DNA of 64,000 nucleotides. Source: Jacaranda mimosifolia (Eukaryota > Streptophyta > Magnoliopsida > Lamiales > Bignoniaceae). The translations under genes were made by a program, and so were the position numbers. The DNA is taken from assembly GCA_018894105.1 (NCBI GenBank), contig CM032119.1:17315246-17379245 (forward strand). The letters are read 5' to 3'. The notes under the pieces were generated by a model. It saw nothing but the letters and a program-made list of their open reading frames with translations. It did not search any database and was not told the origin of the DNA. Shown here piece after piece: positions 23,347 to 37,573 of this stretch; position 1 is the first letter of the stretch; each line of letters begins with the position of its first letter.

Positions 23347-24934
23347 AAGGGCTTGTTCTCTTATATTTTGGGAGAAAAAAATTCAACTCTCAGAAAAATT
23401 TCAAACCACAGACTCGTTCTCCATGTTTTTTTTTTCAAAATTCTACAATTTTTATCCAAAAAATCCCTCACAATTCACCCAAAAAAGCCCTGCATTCTAA
23501 AAAGTACATCTGCCTTCTTATTTTCTCACTTCATATTTCATATCACTCATTCATTTATAACTCTCTCACTTCACTCATATATACATATATATATACACAA
23601 CACATATATTTACATATATGAAAATATTAAAATTTTACTATTTAAAAAATTCTAAAACTTATGTTTACAAATTTAATTAAACTAATTGTCGAGAAAATTA
23701 ATAAAATTTAATAAATAATTTATTTACTAAATAACATATTAAATTAATTAAATTACTTATTAATTAAATAATGTATTAGTTATATTTAATATTTAACGTA
23801 TTAATTACATAATATATCTATTCATTTAATAAATAGTTTCAGATGTTTTAATTTGGTATAGTAAATAAATTAATCTTCTTAAAAAAAATTAATCTTCATT
23901 AAATATTAATATTGACATTTATTTTAAATTATTATAAAAAAATTAATTATAGTGTGATATTTATTTAATAATCTATTAAGTTTAATAAATTAATATTAAT
24001 ATAATTAAAATAATTATCGAGAAAATTATAAAATTAAGTTATTGTTGCTAAGTAATTTATTTATGGAATAATGTATTAATTAAATAATAAATTAAAGTAA
24101 ATAAATAACTTATTAAATTAATTAAATTAATTTATTTAATTCTTTAAATAACTTATTGTGTATATATTAACTATGTTTCATATTTAACGTATGATTAAAC
24201 ACTACGCTTATTTGTTTAATAAATAATTTAAGATGATTTAGTTTCATATCATATAAAATTATTTATTTTTTTAATTTGATGAATTGCTATTAAGTCTTAT
24301 ATATATATATATATTATTTTATTTAAATAAATAACTAAGCTTTATTTATACATAAATTGTAAATAAAAAATAGTTAAATAATTATATTTTAAGAATAAAC
24401 AACAATTAGTTTATAATTAATGTACAATAATTAATTTTTATTAAATAAGCCGATACCAACAATTATTATATAATTATGATATTAGCTTATATTTATAATT
24501 AAGATATAATTATAATTTCATAACTAATTAATATTTATATTAATAAAAAAATTAATATTTATTAATAAATTCATAAAAATATAAACTTTAAAACAAAACA
24601 CCAGTTGAATTAATTACACATTATTTTATTAAAATAATATATCAATTATTACATATATATATATACACACATCACCAACTATAAATATACATACATACAT
24701 ATATAATATATTACTTAAAAAAATCACTCTCACCTTACAAATCCAACAAAAAAGCAATTGATTTGACATCAACAATAAAGTTTGTCTCTCTCCAAAACAT
24801 AAAAAAACATACAACTCATTCTCAAATCATTTTTCATATTTTCCCCAAATAAAAAGAAACACTTGGCATATTCTCCAAATTTTCTCCCAAAAAATTTTTT
24901 AGAAAATAGCCAAAACATAAGAGAACAAAACCTA
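23347..24934. mobile_element. Non-autonomous hAT-like element, 1.6 kb
   Basis: The termini are AAGGGCTTGTTCTCTTATA and, on the other strand, TAGGTTTTGTTCTCTTATG, followed by TTTTGG in both. They are flanked by an imperfect 8-bp duplication, AAGAAATT (23339-23346) and AGAAAATT (24935-24942). The tandem copy of the flanking DNA at about 25545-25572 reads GAGAAGAAAGAAATTGTTTC without the element and so serves as the empty site. The interior is very AT-rich with no transposase. Confidence 0.75.
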
Positions 24935-25029
24935 AGAAAATTGTTTCACATCCCAAATCTACAAGCAATCCAAGGAGGGACCTTGCAAAGTAGAAATCCA
25001 GCTGTTGTGGAAAGTATGGGTCTAGTTTT

Positions 25030-25640
25030 TGAATGAATGAAGTAAAATGTAAGCAGGGTTGATTTGCTTCTTTCAATTCAATTGGACGCATAATGCATTG
25101 CATGACTAAGAAGCTTTATGGTTGACTTGAATATCCTTGTTGTCCATCCTTACAATGGAAATGATATATCCCAAATTTGAATAAGTCAGATTCAATTACT
25201 CAATCAATATACTAATAAATACGCATGCTAGCCGAGTATTTTTTTTTTCTCAACAAAAACTATATTTAATTGAATTGAGAAATTATAGTTACGTTAGCAT
25301 CAATAAGGTTATTACAAACAATTTCTTCTAGGGCGATAAATTTGGTTCATTCATACACGCACGACTAAATAATGTTATGTTAGGCTTAAATTAATACGTT
25401 ATGCTTCTGATCAATGAAACCCCAAAAAACTCACTTCATTTTTTCTTTTATTTGACTTGGATCATCCACTCCATTTCACACTTGTTTTACTTTTCTTAGA
25501 TAGAAATTTATGACGGGCTTTGAATGCGACAGGACCACAATAACGAGGAGAGAAGAAAGAAATTGTTTCGCATCCCATATGTGATATGCCAAGCATTCCA
25601 AGAAGGGACCTTGCAAAGTACAAATCCAGCTGTTCTGAAA
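25030..25640. repeat. Second tandem copy of the CRK upstream region
   Basis: Diverged duplicate of 22735-23346 plus 24943-25020. It carries the same ends (GAATGAATGAAG.. to CCAGCTGTTCTGAAAAATATGGG) but no CRK exon and no hAT element. It is probably what remains of a further tandem CRK duplicate. After it, 25641-25886 is AT-rich and holds nothing I recognise. Confidence 0.7.
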
Positions 25641-25886
25641 AATATGGGATATTAATTTGATCTGATAACGAAATAAAAGTTAAAAAATATAAATTTACAT
25701 ATTTATAAGCCATTATTTTTAAAAAAATATTGAAAATAAATTAGTGATGTCATATTAAATTATATATTAATTAAAAGGATAATTTTTTTATTATTTTAAG
25801 AGATGGGGTCTTGAGATGTTGACAAGCCTATCAAAGAGTCATCCAGCTTCGATTTGGATATAATTTTGTACTTATCCTTGAGTTTT

Positions 25887-26245
25887 CACTACCACAAAAG
25901 GGAAAAAGAAAAAAAAAAAAGAAAGATTTTAGTGACCGCATTTCAGTCCCTGTGCAATGTGGTAACTATATCAGTGATCACTTAATGATCGATTAGTAAC
26001 TTATATGAATATAATTTTGGAAACATAATGACCATATTAGTGTCCACATTTACGTATTCATGATTCGATCAATAATTAGTCACTAATTTTTATTTTAGCC
26101 ACTGATGTGGTCACTAATTAGTGACTGAACTTTCTTCAGTTACCGATATTAGTGATTGCATAAAGCTAAAGTAGTGACTAAAATATTTTGGTCACTAATT
26201 TGTGATCAAAAGTAATTGATGCAGTCACTAATTTATGATTGTCTT
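25887..26245 (+). mobile_element. CACTA 5' end with subterminal repeats (truncated)
   Basis: Starts CACTACCACAAAAGGG and continues with at least ten copies of TTAGTGAC / GTCACTAA in both orientations up to about 26240. This is a third CACTA family in the window. There is no 3' terminus; the sequence passes into a gypsy fragment. Confidence 0.72.
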
Positions 26246-26249
26246 ATTT

Positions 26250-29000
26250 TGATTGATATGAAAAAATAAGGCCATATGGACAAAAAAGTAAAAATAAAAA
26301 TAAAAATGCCCAATAAATAAATAAGTGAAGGGCCTCAGTGAGCCCAACAAATTAGCCCATCAAGATAGGTATCCAAACCTGAGTGGGTCAAAGCCCATTG
26401 AGTACTTAGTAACTGTAAAATACCAACTTCCAAAATCAAGAAAATGACATCTATTCATTTTTACAAAAAAACCCTAAGTTCTAACTCTAACAAGCGCGTT
26501 CAAGGAGCAAAAACCTATTCTATCTTGCTAATTTATTTAAAGGAACTCAACTTCATTTTCAAGCAGCAACTTGGTCCCATTTATGGAAATTCTCTTCAGA
26601 AGCACGGAATGATGAGGATGCAGATAAGGCCTAAAAGTTGAGATTTCAACACTCAAGTCGCACCATGAGACGAAATGTAGAGAATAACCTATCAAAAGTT
26701 TAGTCTCGTCTGACACAAACCAAATGCATAAAGGGCATCCGCCACTAGAAGAGAGCTAGCACAGCAAGTTCCACCCTCTAGAAGATTAGTGTTGCAGATA
26801 ACTCAGTAAACATTGATGGTGTTGGTGGAGAACAACCCCACACAAGCTACAACCAGAGATCACCTTATATGTTGGTGAACACCATTTTTAAGAGAAACCC
26901 CAGTTCTCTTGTCATAATAGGGAAGCCTCATGAACCCTAGAGAGGACAAAGAGAAGAAAGAAAGAAGAATAAGGCATCATCCCTTCTCCACCTCAACATG
27001 TGGAAGTGCAATTATCCCTCTTAGCTGGCTAGTCATTGTGATTCTCTACCACCACTAGAGTCCAGACTAACTCAATCGTACTCTAAAAATTATGAGGATA
27101 TTTAAGTGAGTACCTTTCATTAGTTGTCGCATTTCCAAGATGCAGATCATTATGCCTGGCTAGCCTAGTAGAGTCGCTTCCCATAGGCATTAAATTGCCA
27201 AGCTGCCAGAGTTTGATGGCATGGTGGACCCTTAAGAGTTTCTTGTCAACTTTCTTGTAAGGATGGAACTTTATGGCCTTAGCTAACATGCCTACTACAA
27301 GGTGTTCCAAATCATGACTCTTACCAAGCATGCTTTGATAAGGTATAATCAGGTGCCGAGTGTATCCATCACAGGCTAGGAACAACTGTCGCAACACTTC
27401 CTCTATAAGTTCTCCATCAACGGTAAGTACTCCAAGAAGGCAGCTTACCTATTCAATATCAAGTAGAAAAATGGATGGTCCTTGAGGACTACATCAGCTA
27501 ATTTGTCCAAGCAATGCATGATATAAAAGCTGGAGCTCTTACCCAACGTCATTCAGCAAAACTTAAGGCATCAAAAGTTCTGAGAATCCAAAGCATGGAA
27601 GTCACCTGCCATATTAGAAAAACTTTTATCCCAACAGAGAAGTATATTTAGATCAAGGAGATAATGGACTCTAGATGCCAACAAGCACTAAATGTGATAA
27701 GGAGGCAATAGCAGTAAGAAATCAGAAGCTCACCAATGTAGTCTTCCCAAAGCCTTATCCATATACACCTCTCTCCCAAAGCAGACATCCTAATTGTGGT
27801 GAAATAGCAAGGCCTAATCCAACCCCCTCAGAGATGGTGAATAACCCTATGAGATAGAAGTTTGAGAAGTAGTGCCGCTTTCATGATGATAACGGCATAC
27901 TACCAAAAGGTGCTAGAATCTAAAAGATGATATTAAGAAATTGATCCAAAGTAGATACCTGAAAGAGTATATGGCCTGGAGACTTGGAAAACTCCAAGAA
28001 GTAATATGAAGCATGAAATAATGGAAGTTATTGTTGGTCATCCAGTGAATAATTAGAGCCAAGGAAAAGACAACATCAATACGACGCAAACAACTTACAT
28101 ATTACCAGTATCATTTTGGTAATCTCAGGAGGACTCGCTTTAGTTAACTCATCCAATGCTAGGAAAGCACTTGCACGAGCCGCAAGATAGGTGCAAGCCC
28201 ACTCTACGAGCCCAATATTAGAAATATACATAATGTGTCTCCACTTCCCAACATCATCCTTAGAGAAAAAGAAAAAAGACATGGAGACTAACAAGCGTGT
28301 ATAATGATAATCCAGTGATTTCACCTCCTTCACTAATTTCTAGTTGAAGAATATTTCACTAGATAGCAAAAGCTCGACAAACATCATCTTTATGACATCT
28401 TTTCTAGCTTCTCATGGATAATGATCAACTCAAAAAGATCAATATTCCCATGGTGGGATTATTAAAAAGATTGTGGAAGCCCTAGAATAAGTCTCTCTTC
28501 TCTTTTCCTTGGGCACTCATCATGATGAGTCACGAAGATGTGAAGTAATTATAGACCTCGTCCACTTACAATATTATACTAGGAAGGCCAGCATCTAAAT
28601 GTTTTCAAAATAGTCTCAACTATACATGAAAGTGAGGTTTCCAACTCTCAATCAAATGGGAAAAGCTGTTGGTGACCAGCACACTACTAGGGAATGCAAC
28701 ATTAGCATCTTGAAGGAAGTAAAGAATCTTGTCACCAGCCTAGGTGACATGAATGAGAGTTCCAAAATTAGCTTAAAAGATAAATCAAAGGCTCGATCCA
28801 GAAAGCCAACAAGATTACAGCACTCATGTAAGAGAATGATCCCTAAACAGAGAAGTTAGCGCAGTGCAAAATCACACTTGAGAAGACTGTCTACACTAAT
28901 GTTAGCTACTTAGCCCCTGCAGTAGAGAGGGGTGACACACCTAAGATTAAATAAACACGCCATCTGTGCATCTTGAAATCAATTCTTCCTCTAAGTTATT
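26250..29000 (+). pseudogene. Decayed Ty3/gypsy gag-protease region
   Basis: Scattered in-frame blocks on the plus strand follow a plant gypsy polyprotein. Around 27280-27520 the pieces YYKVFQIM, ALIRYNQVPS, EQLSQHFLYKFSIN and AYLFNIKQKNG.SLR match the retrotransposon gag (capsid) domain. Around 28580-28720 the pieces NIILGRPAS, KFPTLNQMGKAVGDQ and TTRECNIS match the strand that follows the aspartic protease. Frames change repeatedly and stops are frequent, so it is an old relic. 26250-26700 resembles an untranslated or LTR part (GGGCCT..GCCCAACAAATTAGCCCA). No reverse transcriptase was found. Confidence 0.7.
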
Positions 29001-29781
29001 CCAATAGTTAGGATTTCTATTTTAGTTCTTAGTTTTTGCTTCAAGGTACTTAGGTACAAATGCTGCCTAGTTAGGATTTCTTTGGAATGAGCATAGAGAG
29101 ATCTCTATTTCATGAAAGTTCTTAGACTATGAGAATTTTTGCAAATGATTTCTCATGCCTATTTCTCTCTGAGACTTGATATTTATAGATTTTATTCTTA
29201 ATGGACTTAGGCCTATTATGAGTTTTATGTCCTTCTCTGTGGATTTGGCTTGTCCTTTGGGCTCTCTTGCCTCTTTGCAGCCATTTTTAGTTAATTTATC
29301 ATATTGTTCTTATATTCCATTTTTAACAGTATCATCAAGGCCCCCATTTTTTATGAGGGAATTTTTAATTTTGCAAAAAAAAAAAAATATTATAAATTTA
29401 ATTCATTAATATTTTTCAATTATTCTTGAATTAAGTGTTTGTGAGTTTTCAACTACTGTCGAAGTTAAGGTTGAGTAGGTCTTAAAATCTTTTGGACCTC
29501 TAAGGAGTGATCTATAAAGATGACCTTGTGGCACTTAGGGAGTTAGCGAAAAGAAGGAAAGCTCCATCTTAGATGAGGACAGAGAGAGAAAGATTTCATC
29601 AAAGAGTATTAAGATGAGTTCTCAAGGTAATGTCTCCAATGTTCTTTGGACTCTTTGTTTTATTTCTTTCTTCTTGATCCCTTTACTTTCAAAATTTTCA
29701 CAATTCCTTTTAAGTTAGTAGGAATTTCAGAGTCTATGTGGGGCCCAAAGATGTTTGAGAACAAGGAGGAATTTATCATGA
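29001..29781. other. Non-coding stretch between gypsy relic and copia LTR
   Basis: Ordinary AT-rich sequence with a poly-A run near 29378. It is probably the 3' untranslated part of the gypsy relic. I see no gene. Confidence 0.4.
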
Positions 29782-31052
29782 TGTTGGAATAGTGCCCCGC
29801 AGTTAATTAGATTGGTATGTAAACTACTCACTTGTGATACAATCTTGATTGAGTGATATTCATTATAAATGGTCATTTTCATTTTATGCTTATTTTACTT
29901 CACAGGCATTTGGTTGAAGCCCTTAGATAACACAAACTACGGGACTTGGTCACACACTAGGTGGTGATCATGAAACAAGTCTTACACGATCGTGATCTTA
30001 AAATATTTCAAGCCGTATATTCTTATGAGACAAGGCATCTAAGATTTGGATAGACTTGCACTAACGATGTATAAATCCAAGGGTTGGATATTGCTCTATT
30101 TCATTAGCAATCCATGTTAGACATGGGTGCATGTTAGTGGGTTCTTTTTAGAGAATAAGTTCACTGAAGGCCCACCCGGAGAATCCACTAGATAGCCGTA
30201 GTTACAAATCGGCAATGGCAAGTTCTCCATCTTTTGCTAATACATATAATTAGTCATTTAACCTAAGGATCATTGGTAACCTTGTGTTTAGGTCCTCATG
30301 CTTTAACTCTTTCTTGACCACTTTACGGGTCATTTGGGTTGAGCTTGGGTATGAGCTTCTTAGATATAGAGGTTTGTGAGATCTATCTTCTCTCCATTGT
30401 GAAAGGCAAGTGCATCTCCTATGTATTCTATAATGATTGATTCCACGAAATCCTTGCGCAAGGTAGTATGACAATTTGGAAAAGGAGTTTTTCAAAGATG
30501 AGGTCATAAAGGGGAATCGAACATTGGGAATAGAAACATAGTTATCGACGTTATTAGGGAACTGCAAATATCTTGCCCTGGGCCTCTTTTGGGAGATAAG
30601 AGACGGAAGGACCGTATTTACATGGCAAGCGTAGAGTTAGAATGATTCTTCAAAAGCATATTCATTTCGGTCAATTAGTAGGCCTTCATAGGCATAAGGT
30701 TGGACATGGACTATGGAGATTGGGTACTTTTCAATTAATAGATGTTAATTGAATTGAGTCATTAGTTTAAAGGTGTTTAAACTAATGTGAATATTTCAAT
30801 ATTCTATATATCACAAGAGCTGTGAGCCCATGTCCAATGAATGGAAAAACATAATAGGTCACACCCAAAAGCTAATAAGAAATCCTATTTGATGAAGAAA
30901 ATTTTCTAAGAGTTAGAATAGTTCCACTTGACTAATTTTATGGAGGTAAAACGATTGGCTATTTTTTGGTCATTTTGGCTTGATCAATTTAATTGTCAAT
31001 TTGATCTAAATAATTTAAGGAGTTAAATTATACCAATTAAATTAAGGAGTTG
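29782..31052 (+). mobile_element. Ty1/copia LTR, copy C (3'-truncated)
   Basis: Starts TGTTGGAATAGTGC and is collinear with the minus-strand LTR from 36025 inwards, and with 1-780 of copy A. It stops near 31052, within the TTAAGGAGTTAA repeat zone, where it is joined to the inverted gag end of copy B. The remaining roughly 1 kb of LTR, including the TATA-like box, is missing. Confidence 0.78.
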
Positions 31053-31770
31053 CAAGGTATTCCTTGCAATACTGCTTCCAATGGTCTATCTCGCCAAAGT
31101 AGAATAAGCAATATTGACTATATCCTCTATAATCTTCTTGACTCCACCGAGTGCCTTTAATGGTTGCTTTCCCTTGGAGGAAGAATTTTTCTTCCTTTTA
31201 CCTCTATTTCTAGCACCCCTAAGGCCCGTAAACTTGGAGGATGAGGTAAATATCAAAGGTATGCCTTTGTCATGGCGGTCTCCATCTAGATCAACACTTT
31301 GATCAATGAAATTCGGCCAGGATGTGAGGAACAAATCCTCATGGAGATCATTGTCCATCACTATGTCCAAGTTGAAGGGCTTCTCCAAGCCTAATCATCT
31401 TTAGACCATAGTCGATGACACATGACTTTACATCCATCCTAGCTTGAAAATCTGTTTTGACAACACAAACTTCTCATACCTTGTTTACTTTACAACTCTT
31501 GTAAACTATGGCTAAGGTACTATTCATGTGTCCTTGAGACTTTTGAAGTTTGTAGATGTCATCATGAGACAATGGGATACGACGATCCTTAATCCAATCT
31601 GTGAACCTTTCACTTATCTCTCGATCTACATTAATCCCCATGGGATCAAGAGCACCATGATATAGGACATATATCCATTTCTTAGAATCTAGAATGATTT
31701 TGAGGTTAAGTCAATCATGAAAGTTTGGCCCAATGGGTTTATTGGTTTCCATAATAATGTGGAGTGGATT
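31053..31770 (-). pseudogene. Degenerate Ty1/copia gag
   Basis: The minus-strand translation contains NKPIGPNFHD.LNLKIILD, SKKWIYVLYHGALDP, DREISERFTDWIKDR and, at the end, CLFYFGEIDHWKQYCKEYLA. The first stretch matches the copia gag (UBN2-type) start, and the last is a CCHC zinc knuckle of C-F-x-C-G-E-x-G-H-W-x-x-x-C type with its second Cys and a Gly lost. There are stops and at least one frame change. A frame open for 100 codons (31388-31086) covers the basic Lys/Arg/Ser-rich linker before the knuckle. Confidence 0.7.
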
Positions 31771-33764
31771 TTTAGCCATTTTTGAGATTTCACAAATCTT
31801 TAAAGGTGAAAAGGAGAATATAAGCATGTGATTGCATATTGATATTAGAAACATGTTCACGGTCTTTCAAGCATGTTTTTCTCTCACTATTTTATCAAAT
31901 CCTTCACCACTAAGAAGAATTCAAAAAATCTCATTTCCTAGTGAGAATCAAGACCCTAGAGACTTGTAAGTGGACCCCGGTATCCGGATGTATATCCACA
32001 AACAATCCAAAGGTAAGCAACTTTTGCTAATTGTATCTCTATTCACTCCTAATATATGTTGCCTCACTCTTCATGTAGATCCCCTAATCGGACGACCTCT
32101 ACATTACTAGGTGTTAAGTCGAACCTATCAATCAAACTTTGATTCGAGACCGCTCAACCACATCCCCCGTATTCGAGTGTATAATGAGTGGGAAGCCTCA
32201 AATCAAAGGTGCATCATATGCTAAGTATATGGTCACAATTTTCCATCTAAGTGTGACCCCTGTATCCAAATATATATCACACAAAGATAGTAGCGTCGTC
32301 ATGCCACATACTATTGGTAGAAGGCATGGATTAATTAAAACTCATTTTAATTTGTATCTATTTTGACTTAATATTCTTAAGCACTTAGACATTCTAAACG
32401 GAGGGTTGTTCTTGCTTGCAAAGATCTCATAATTTTATCTTCTTATTTAGGTTTTCTATATCCTAACCATGCATCTCATACACCAATAGGATATAAAAAG
32501 CACAAATAAGTAAATGCGCCTAGCATGCTCTTAGGGTGGGTTGACCATGAGCCTTAACCAAGTGATGCACTTAGAGTCATAGGTGCACCACTTAGTTGAT
32601 TTTAAGTGAGTTGATTAAATCTAGTTATTACATAAGTGTATCCCTACACATTTATGGGTCTTTATGCCTCCAATGATCTTCTTTGCTCCTTGTAACATTT
32701 ACATGAGAAAGAAATCCTCACTCCTAGTGATTCTACTCTCATAACATTTACAAGATAAAAATTAAGAGGCATGTAAGCCCCAATTTAATACTACCATTTT
32801 CAACAACTTGAAACAAATAAAATCAATATTAAAGGCTCATAATCATCCCCATTCATTCATCATCCATTCAACAATTAAATGAACAATAAATAAATCTAAA
32901 ATTGACATTCAATTCCAACAATTAAATGTTTATCTCATAAACAATTAATTGGTCAAGCAAAAATAAGCATAACATTTATGCATCTCATTTTTGCACAAAA
33001 TTGTAGATTAACTTGAACAAGTTTCTTAAAGCAAACAAAAATGTCAAATATAATTTTGAGAACTTGCACAATACTTGTGCACCTATATAGCATGATTTGA
33101 ATCATTTTTGGTCACTTAAGGAACACAAAAATGGGCTCAAAACTCATCCTAGCCTAAACTTGGTCGCTACTGCCTGGGCTGCGCACATGGCTGGGAGGCA
33201 AGTGTGCTCGCTGCCCTGCCTGTGTGCTGTCACAGTGCGGCAGCACCCCTATTTTAAGGTTGGGACCGAGTCAAGCCATTTTTGTCTTAACTTTTGTACA
33301 CCAAAAATTTTAGGACACATCCTAAACATCAAACCACACATTATAGATGAAATTCTAGATTTAAAACACCTTTCAAAAATGGAATTTCAAGTGCTCAGTC
33401 ATGCTTCAAATTTCAAGTTCAAGTAAGAATCACATTCTTCAAAAACCTCCAATAATCTCCAATTATATTGGATCTAAAAATGATCAAAACACTTTAAGGC
33501 CAAATTTAGCTTGCTATATCAACATATAACATTAACTAATGCCAAATCAAAATTCAAGATTAGCAACTATCAATTAAAGCATACTAATCATATGAATTAA
33601 CACTTAAAACACATATTAGCATGCTTTCAATTCACCAAGCAAAGAAGCCACATACATCATCATCCAATCACTCCAATCCATAGCTTGGATCAAGTGTTTG
33701 GTTATTTTGACCATTTCATCACATGAATCAATCAATCAAAAAATCTAAATTATAGCACGAATTA

Positions 33765-33777
33765 GGCTTCGATACCA
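33765..33777 (-). other. Primer-binding site of copy B
   Basis: TGGTATCGAAGCC two bases beyond the LTR end, identical to 2912-2924. Confidence 0.68.
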
Positions 33778-33779
33778 CT

Positions 33780-36025
33780 TGAAGTCATATGTATCACTAG
33801 GATCCAATTATCAAAGCTCAAAAATGCTAAAATAACTAGACTGCACATGAATTCAAGGATTTAAACATGTCATAGATTCAAATTTGGCATGAGGATTACC
33901 TTGAATGTCAAAAAATCAAACGAAGGTGGAATAAGATCTCAACTCCTTGAAAACTATCTTCTAGCAGCATAGCAGATTCCAAGCAACTTTTGCCCAACCA
34001 AATAAATTCTGATTTGAGTGAAATTTGAACCAAAAGAACATAAACTCCTTGATGTATTTTCAGTAAAAAAAATAAGCTCAAAATGGATCCATCAAGACCT
34101 CCAAAGGTCACTCCAAAGTGACTGCCCGAAATAGAGGATCTCTAAAGGCTAGCAATCCAATTGTCTTGCCTCTAATGTTAAGATCCACACGCCAATGCAA
34201 AATCCAATTCTCCTCAATATTAGCTGGAGAATAAAGAGGAGAAATGCAAGGATGAAGGCTTGATTTGAAGGTAGGAGATAAAGAAAAGTGAAGCTTCAAC
34301 ACATGAGGCAACACTTGGGAGATTGGAGGAAAATTGAGATAATCTAATTCTAGCTTGCAAATCACATGTACTGAGTGGCCCGCCACATACACACTTTATA
34401 TTTATATATAGAGGGAGGACATTGGCATCGCACCTTCCTCAAGGGTGGAGCCAACTAACCCTTGCAAGTTGGCATGTGAATTTGAAGTTTGTGTGAATTT
34501 GAATTTCATTTGAAATCTTCATTTCATCTCATGAAATGTCATCCGAATAAGTTCTAATTCCACACCAAATGAACTCTTCATTTGAATTTTTCTTCCAAAA
34601 TTAATTCTCCATTTTAATTAAATTAAAATCTTTAATTTAATTAATTAACTTTGACTTAACTCTTTAAGTCAATTTGCTTAACTCTTTAAGCAAGACATTG
34701 TTAACTTAACTCCTTAAGTTAACTTGATGAACTGATAGTCATGTGGCACCAAATAATTAACTTCTTAATCAATTGGTCTTAATTTAACTCCTTAAATTAA
34801 TTAGATCAATTTAACAATTAAATTGATCAAGGCAAAATGACATCAAACATCTACCTCCAAATTCAATCATGTAGGAATTTTTCAAACTCTTATAAAATTC
34901 CCCTTCATCAAATAGGATTTGCAACTGGCTTCTGTGTGTGACCCATTAGGTTCTACCATTCATTGGATATGGGCTCACAACTCTTTGTGACTTATAGAAT
35001 ATCAATATTCACATTAGTTTAAACTCCTTTAAACTAATGACTCAATTCAATTAATCTCAATTAATTGAAGAGTACCCAATCTCCATGGTCGATGTCCAAC
35101 CTCAAGTCCATGGTGCTCAACTAATTGGCCGAAATAAATGCTTTTGGAGAACCATTCTAGCTCCACAAGTACCATGCAAATACAATACTTCCGTCTCCTA
35201 CCTCTTGAAAGAGGCCTAGTGCAAGATATCTGTTGGCTCCTTAATAGCCTCGATACTATGTTTCTTTTTCCAATGTTCAATTCCCCTTTATGACCCCATC
35301 TTTGAAAATTTCCTTTTCCAAATTATCATGTTGCACAAAAATTTCTTGGAATCGATCATTATAGAATACATAGGAGATATACTCGCCCTTCACAACGATG
35401 AGGAATCGGATCCCATTTTGGATCTCACAAACCTCCATATCTAAGTAGCTCATGCCCAATCACCACCCAAGCAACCCACTGTGTGGCTAGGGAAGAGTCA
35501 AAGCATGAGAACCTAAATACAAGATTACCATGGATCATCAAGTCAAATGACTAATTATATGCACTAGCGTAAGTTGGAGAACTTGCTACTTCCGACTTGC
35601 CTCTTTAGCTATCTAGTGAATTCTCCAAGCGGGCCTTTAGTACCTTGTTCTCTAACAAGCACCCACTAACATGCACTCATATCTCATATGGTATTGCTCA
35701 TGAAACAGAGCAACATCCAACCTTTGGATTTATGCATCATTAGTGTAAGTCTATCCGAATCTTAGATGTCATGTCTCGTAAGATCTTATAACTTGGAAGA
35801 TTTAAGATCACGACCTTCTAAAACTTGTTTCATGATCATCACCGAGTGTACTGACCAAGTCCCGTAGTCTTCTGTGATCTAAGGGCTTCAACCAAATGCA
35901 AATAAAGTTAAATATAAGCATAAGATGAAAATGGTCATTTCAAGAATATCATTCAATCAAGATTGTATCATAAGTGAAATAATTTACATGCCAATCTAAT
36001 TAGCTTGCAATGCACTATTCCAACA
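33780..36025 (-). repeat. Copia LTR of copy B, 2.25 kb
   Basis: Full-length LTR, from TGTTGGAATAG at 36025 to ..ACTTCA at 33780. It carries a TATA-like run TATATATAAATATAAA at about 34410-34395. This copy gives the LTR length without the duplications of copy A. Confidence 0.75.
34640..34835. repeat. TTAAGGAGTTAA-type short repeats in the copia LTR
   Basis: Repeated 12-25-bp units built on TTAACTCCTTAA / TTAAGGAGTTAA with TTGAC or AATTGA spacers. The same zone occurs at 710-905, 1925-2090 and 30985-31052. It is a degenerate minisatellite upstream of the TATA-like box. Confidence 0.65.
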
Positions 36026-36530
36026 TTTCATTAGGGAGAGTTTCACTAAGAAAGAAGTGTTAATGAATTTCATGAAATGTAATAATCAGGCTATTAGTAT
36101 TTTCACGAAGTCCATGAAGGAAAAAGTCTTTGAATAGATGGAGAGTTTACTTGGAATTTGACAATTAATGCAAAAAATAAGTTTTAAGGGGTGTATTAGA
36201 AAAATTAATCTTAGTTGTTGAAGAGTTGGTCAAGTATTATTAGTGTGTGAAATATATATCTAGTTGAATTGAGTGGGCAAAACTAAGAATGTCCTCCTCT
36301 TCACTTCCTTCTCTTCAAATTAAATATTCCTCTTAATTTATAAAGCTCACCATGCAACAGTTTATTTATTTCATTATTTTGCAGCATTATAACATTGATC
36401 ATAAGCATAACCAATAATCAAAGAAGAAAAAGACAAAAAAGAAACAACAACAAAGCAAGAAAAACATAAAGCTAGCTAATACAGGTCTTAGCAACAAGGG
36501 AGATGCATATTCATGGAAATTAATTAAGGT
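36026..36530. other. Intergenic, 3' of CRK copy 2
   Basis: Between the copia LTR and the second CRK gene. A short frame about 36031-36115 (IRESFTKKEV..) is open but of unknown origin. Otherwise I see nothing but the expected 3' untranslated region near 36400-36530. Confidence 0.4.
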
Positions 36531-37557
<1,027 letters not shown>

Positions 37558-37573
37558 CTACATATACAACAAA

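Larger units (their letters stand above)
31053..36025 (-). mobile_element. Ty1/copia element, copy B: 5' LTR, leader and gag, truncated
   Basis: Read on the minus strand it has an LTR (36025-33780) starting TGTTGGAATAG, a primer site, a long leader and a degenerate gag (about 31770-31053), and then ends just after the gag zinc knuckle. No protease, integrase, reverse transcriptase or 3' LTR is present. It meets the truncated plus-strand LTR copy C at about 31052. Confidence 0.78.

Noticed and set aside
24629..25103. Minus-strand frames in the hAT right end and upstream duplicate
   Set aside because: No family resemblance. They cross the element border and are not kept in the tandem copy.
27083..27397. 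104-codon minus-strand frame
   Set aside because: Shadow of the plus-strand gypsy gag, whose motifs are readable in the other orientation.
36031..36115. Short plus frame IRESFTKKEV.. as an exon interrupted by the copia block
   Set aside because: A possible continuation from 29740-29781 cannot be shown. No known family and no target duplication.
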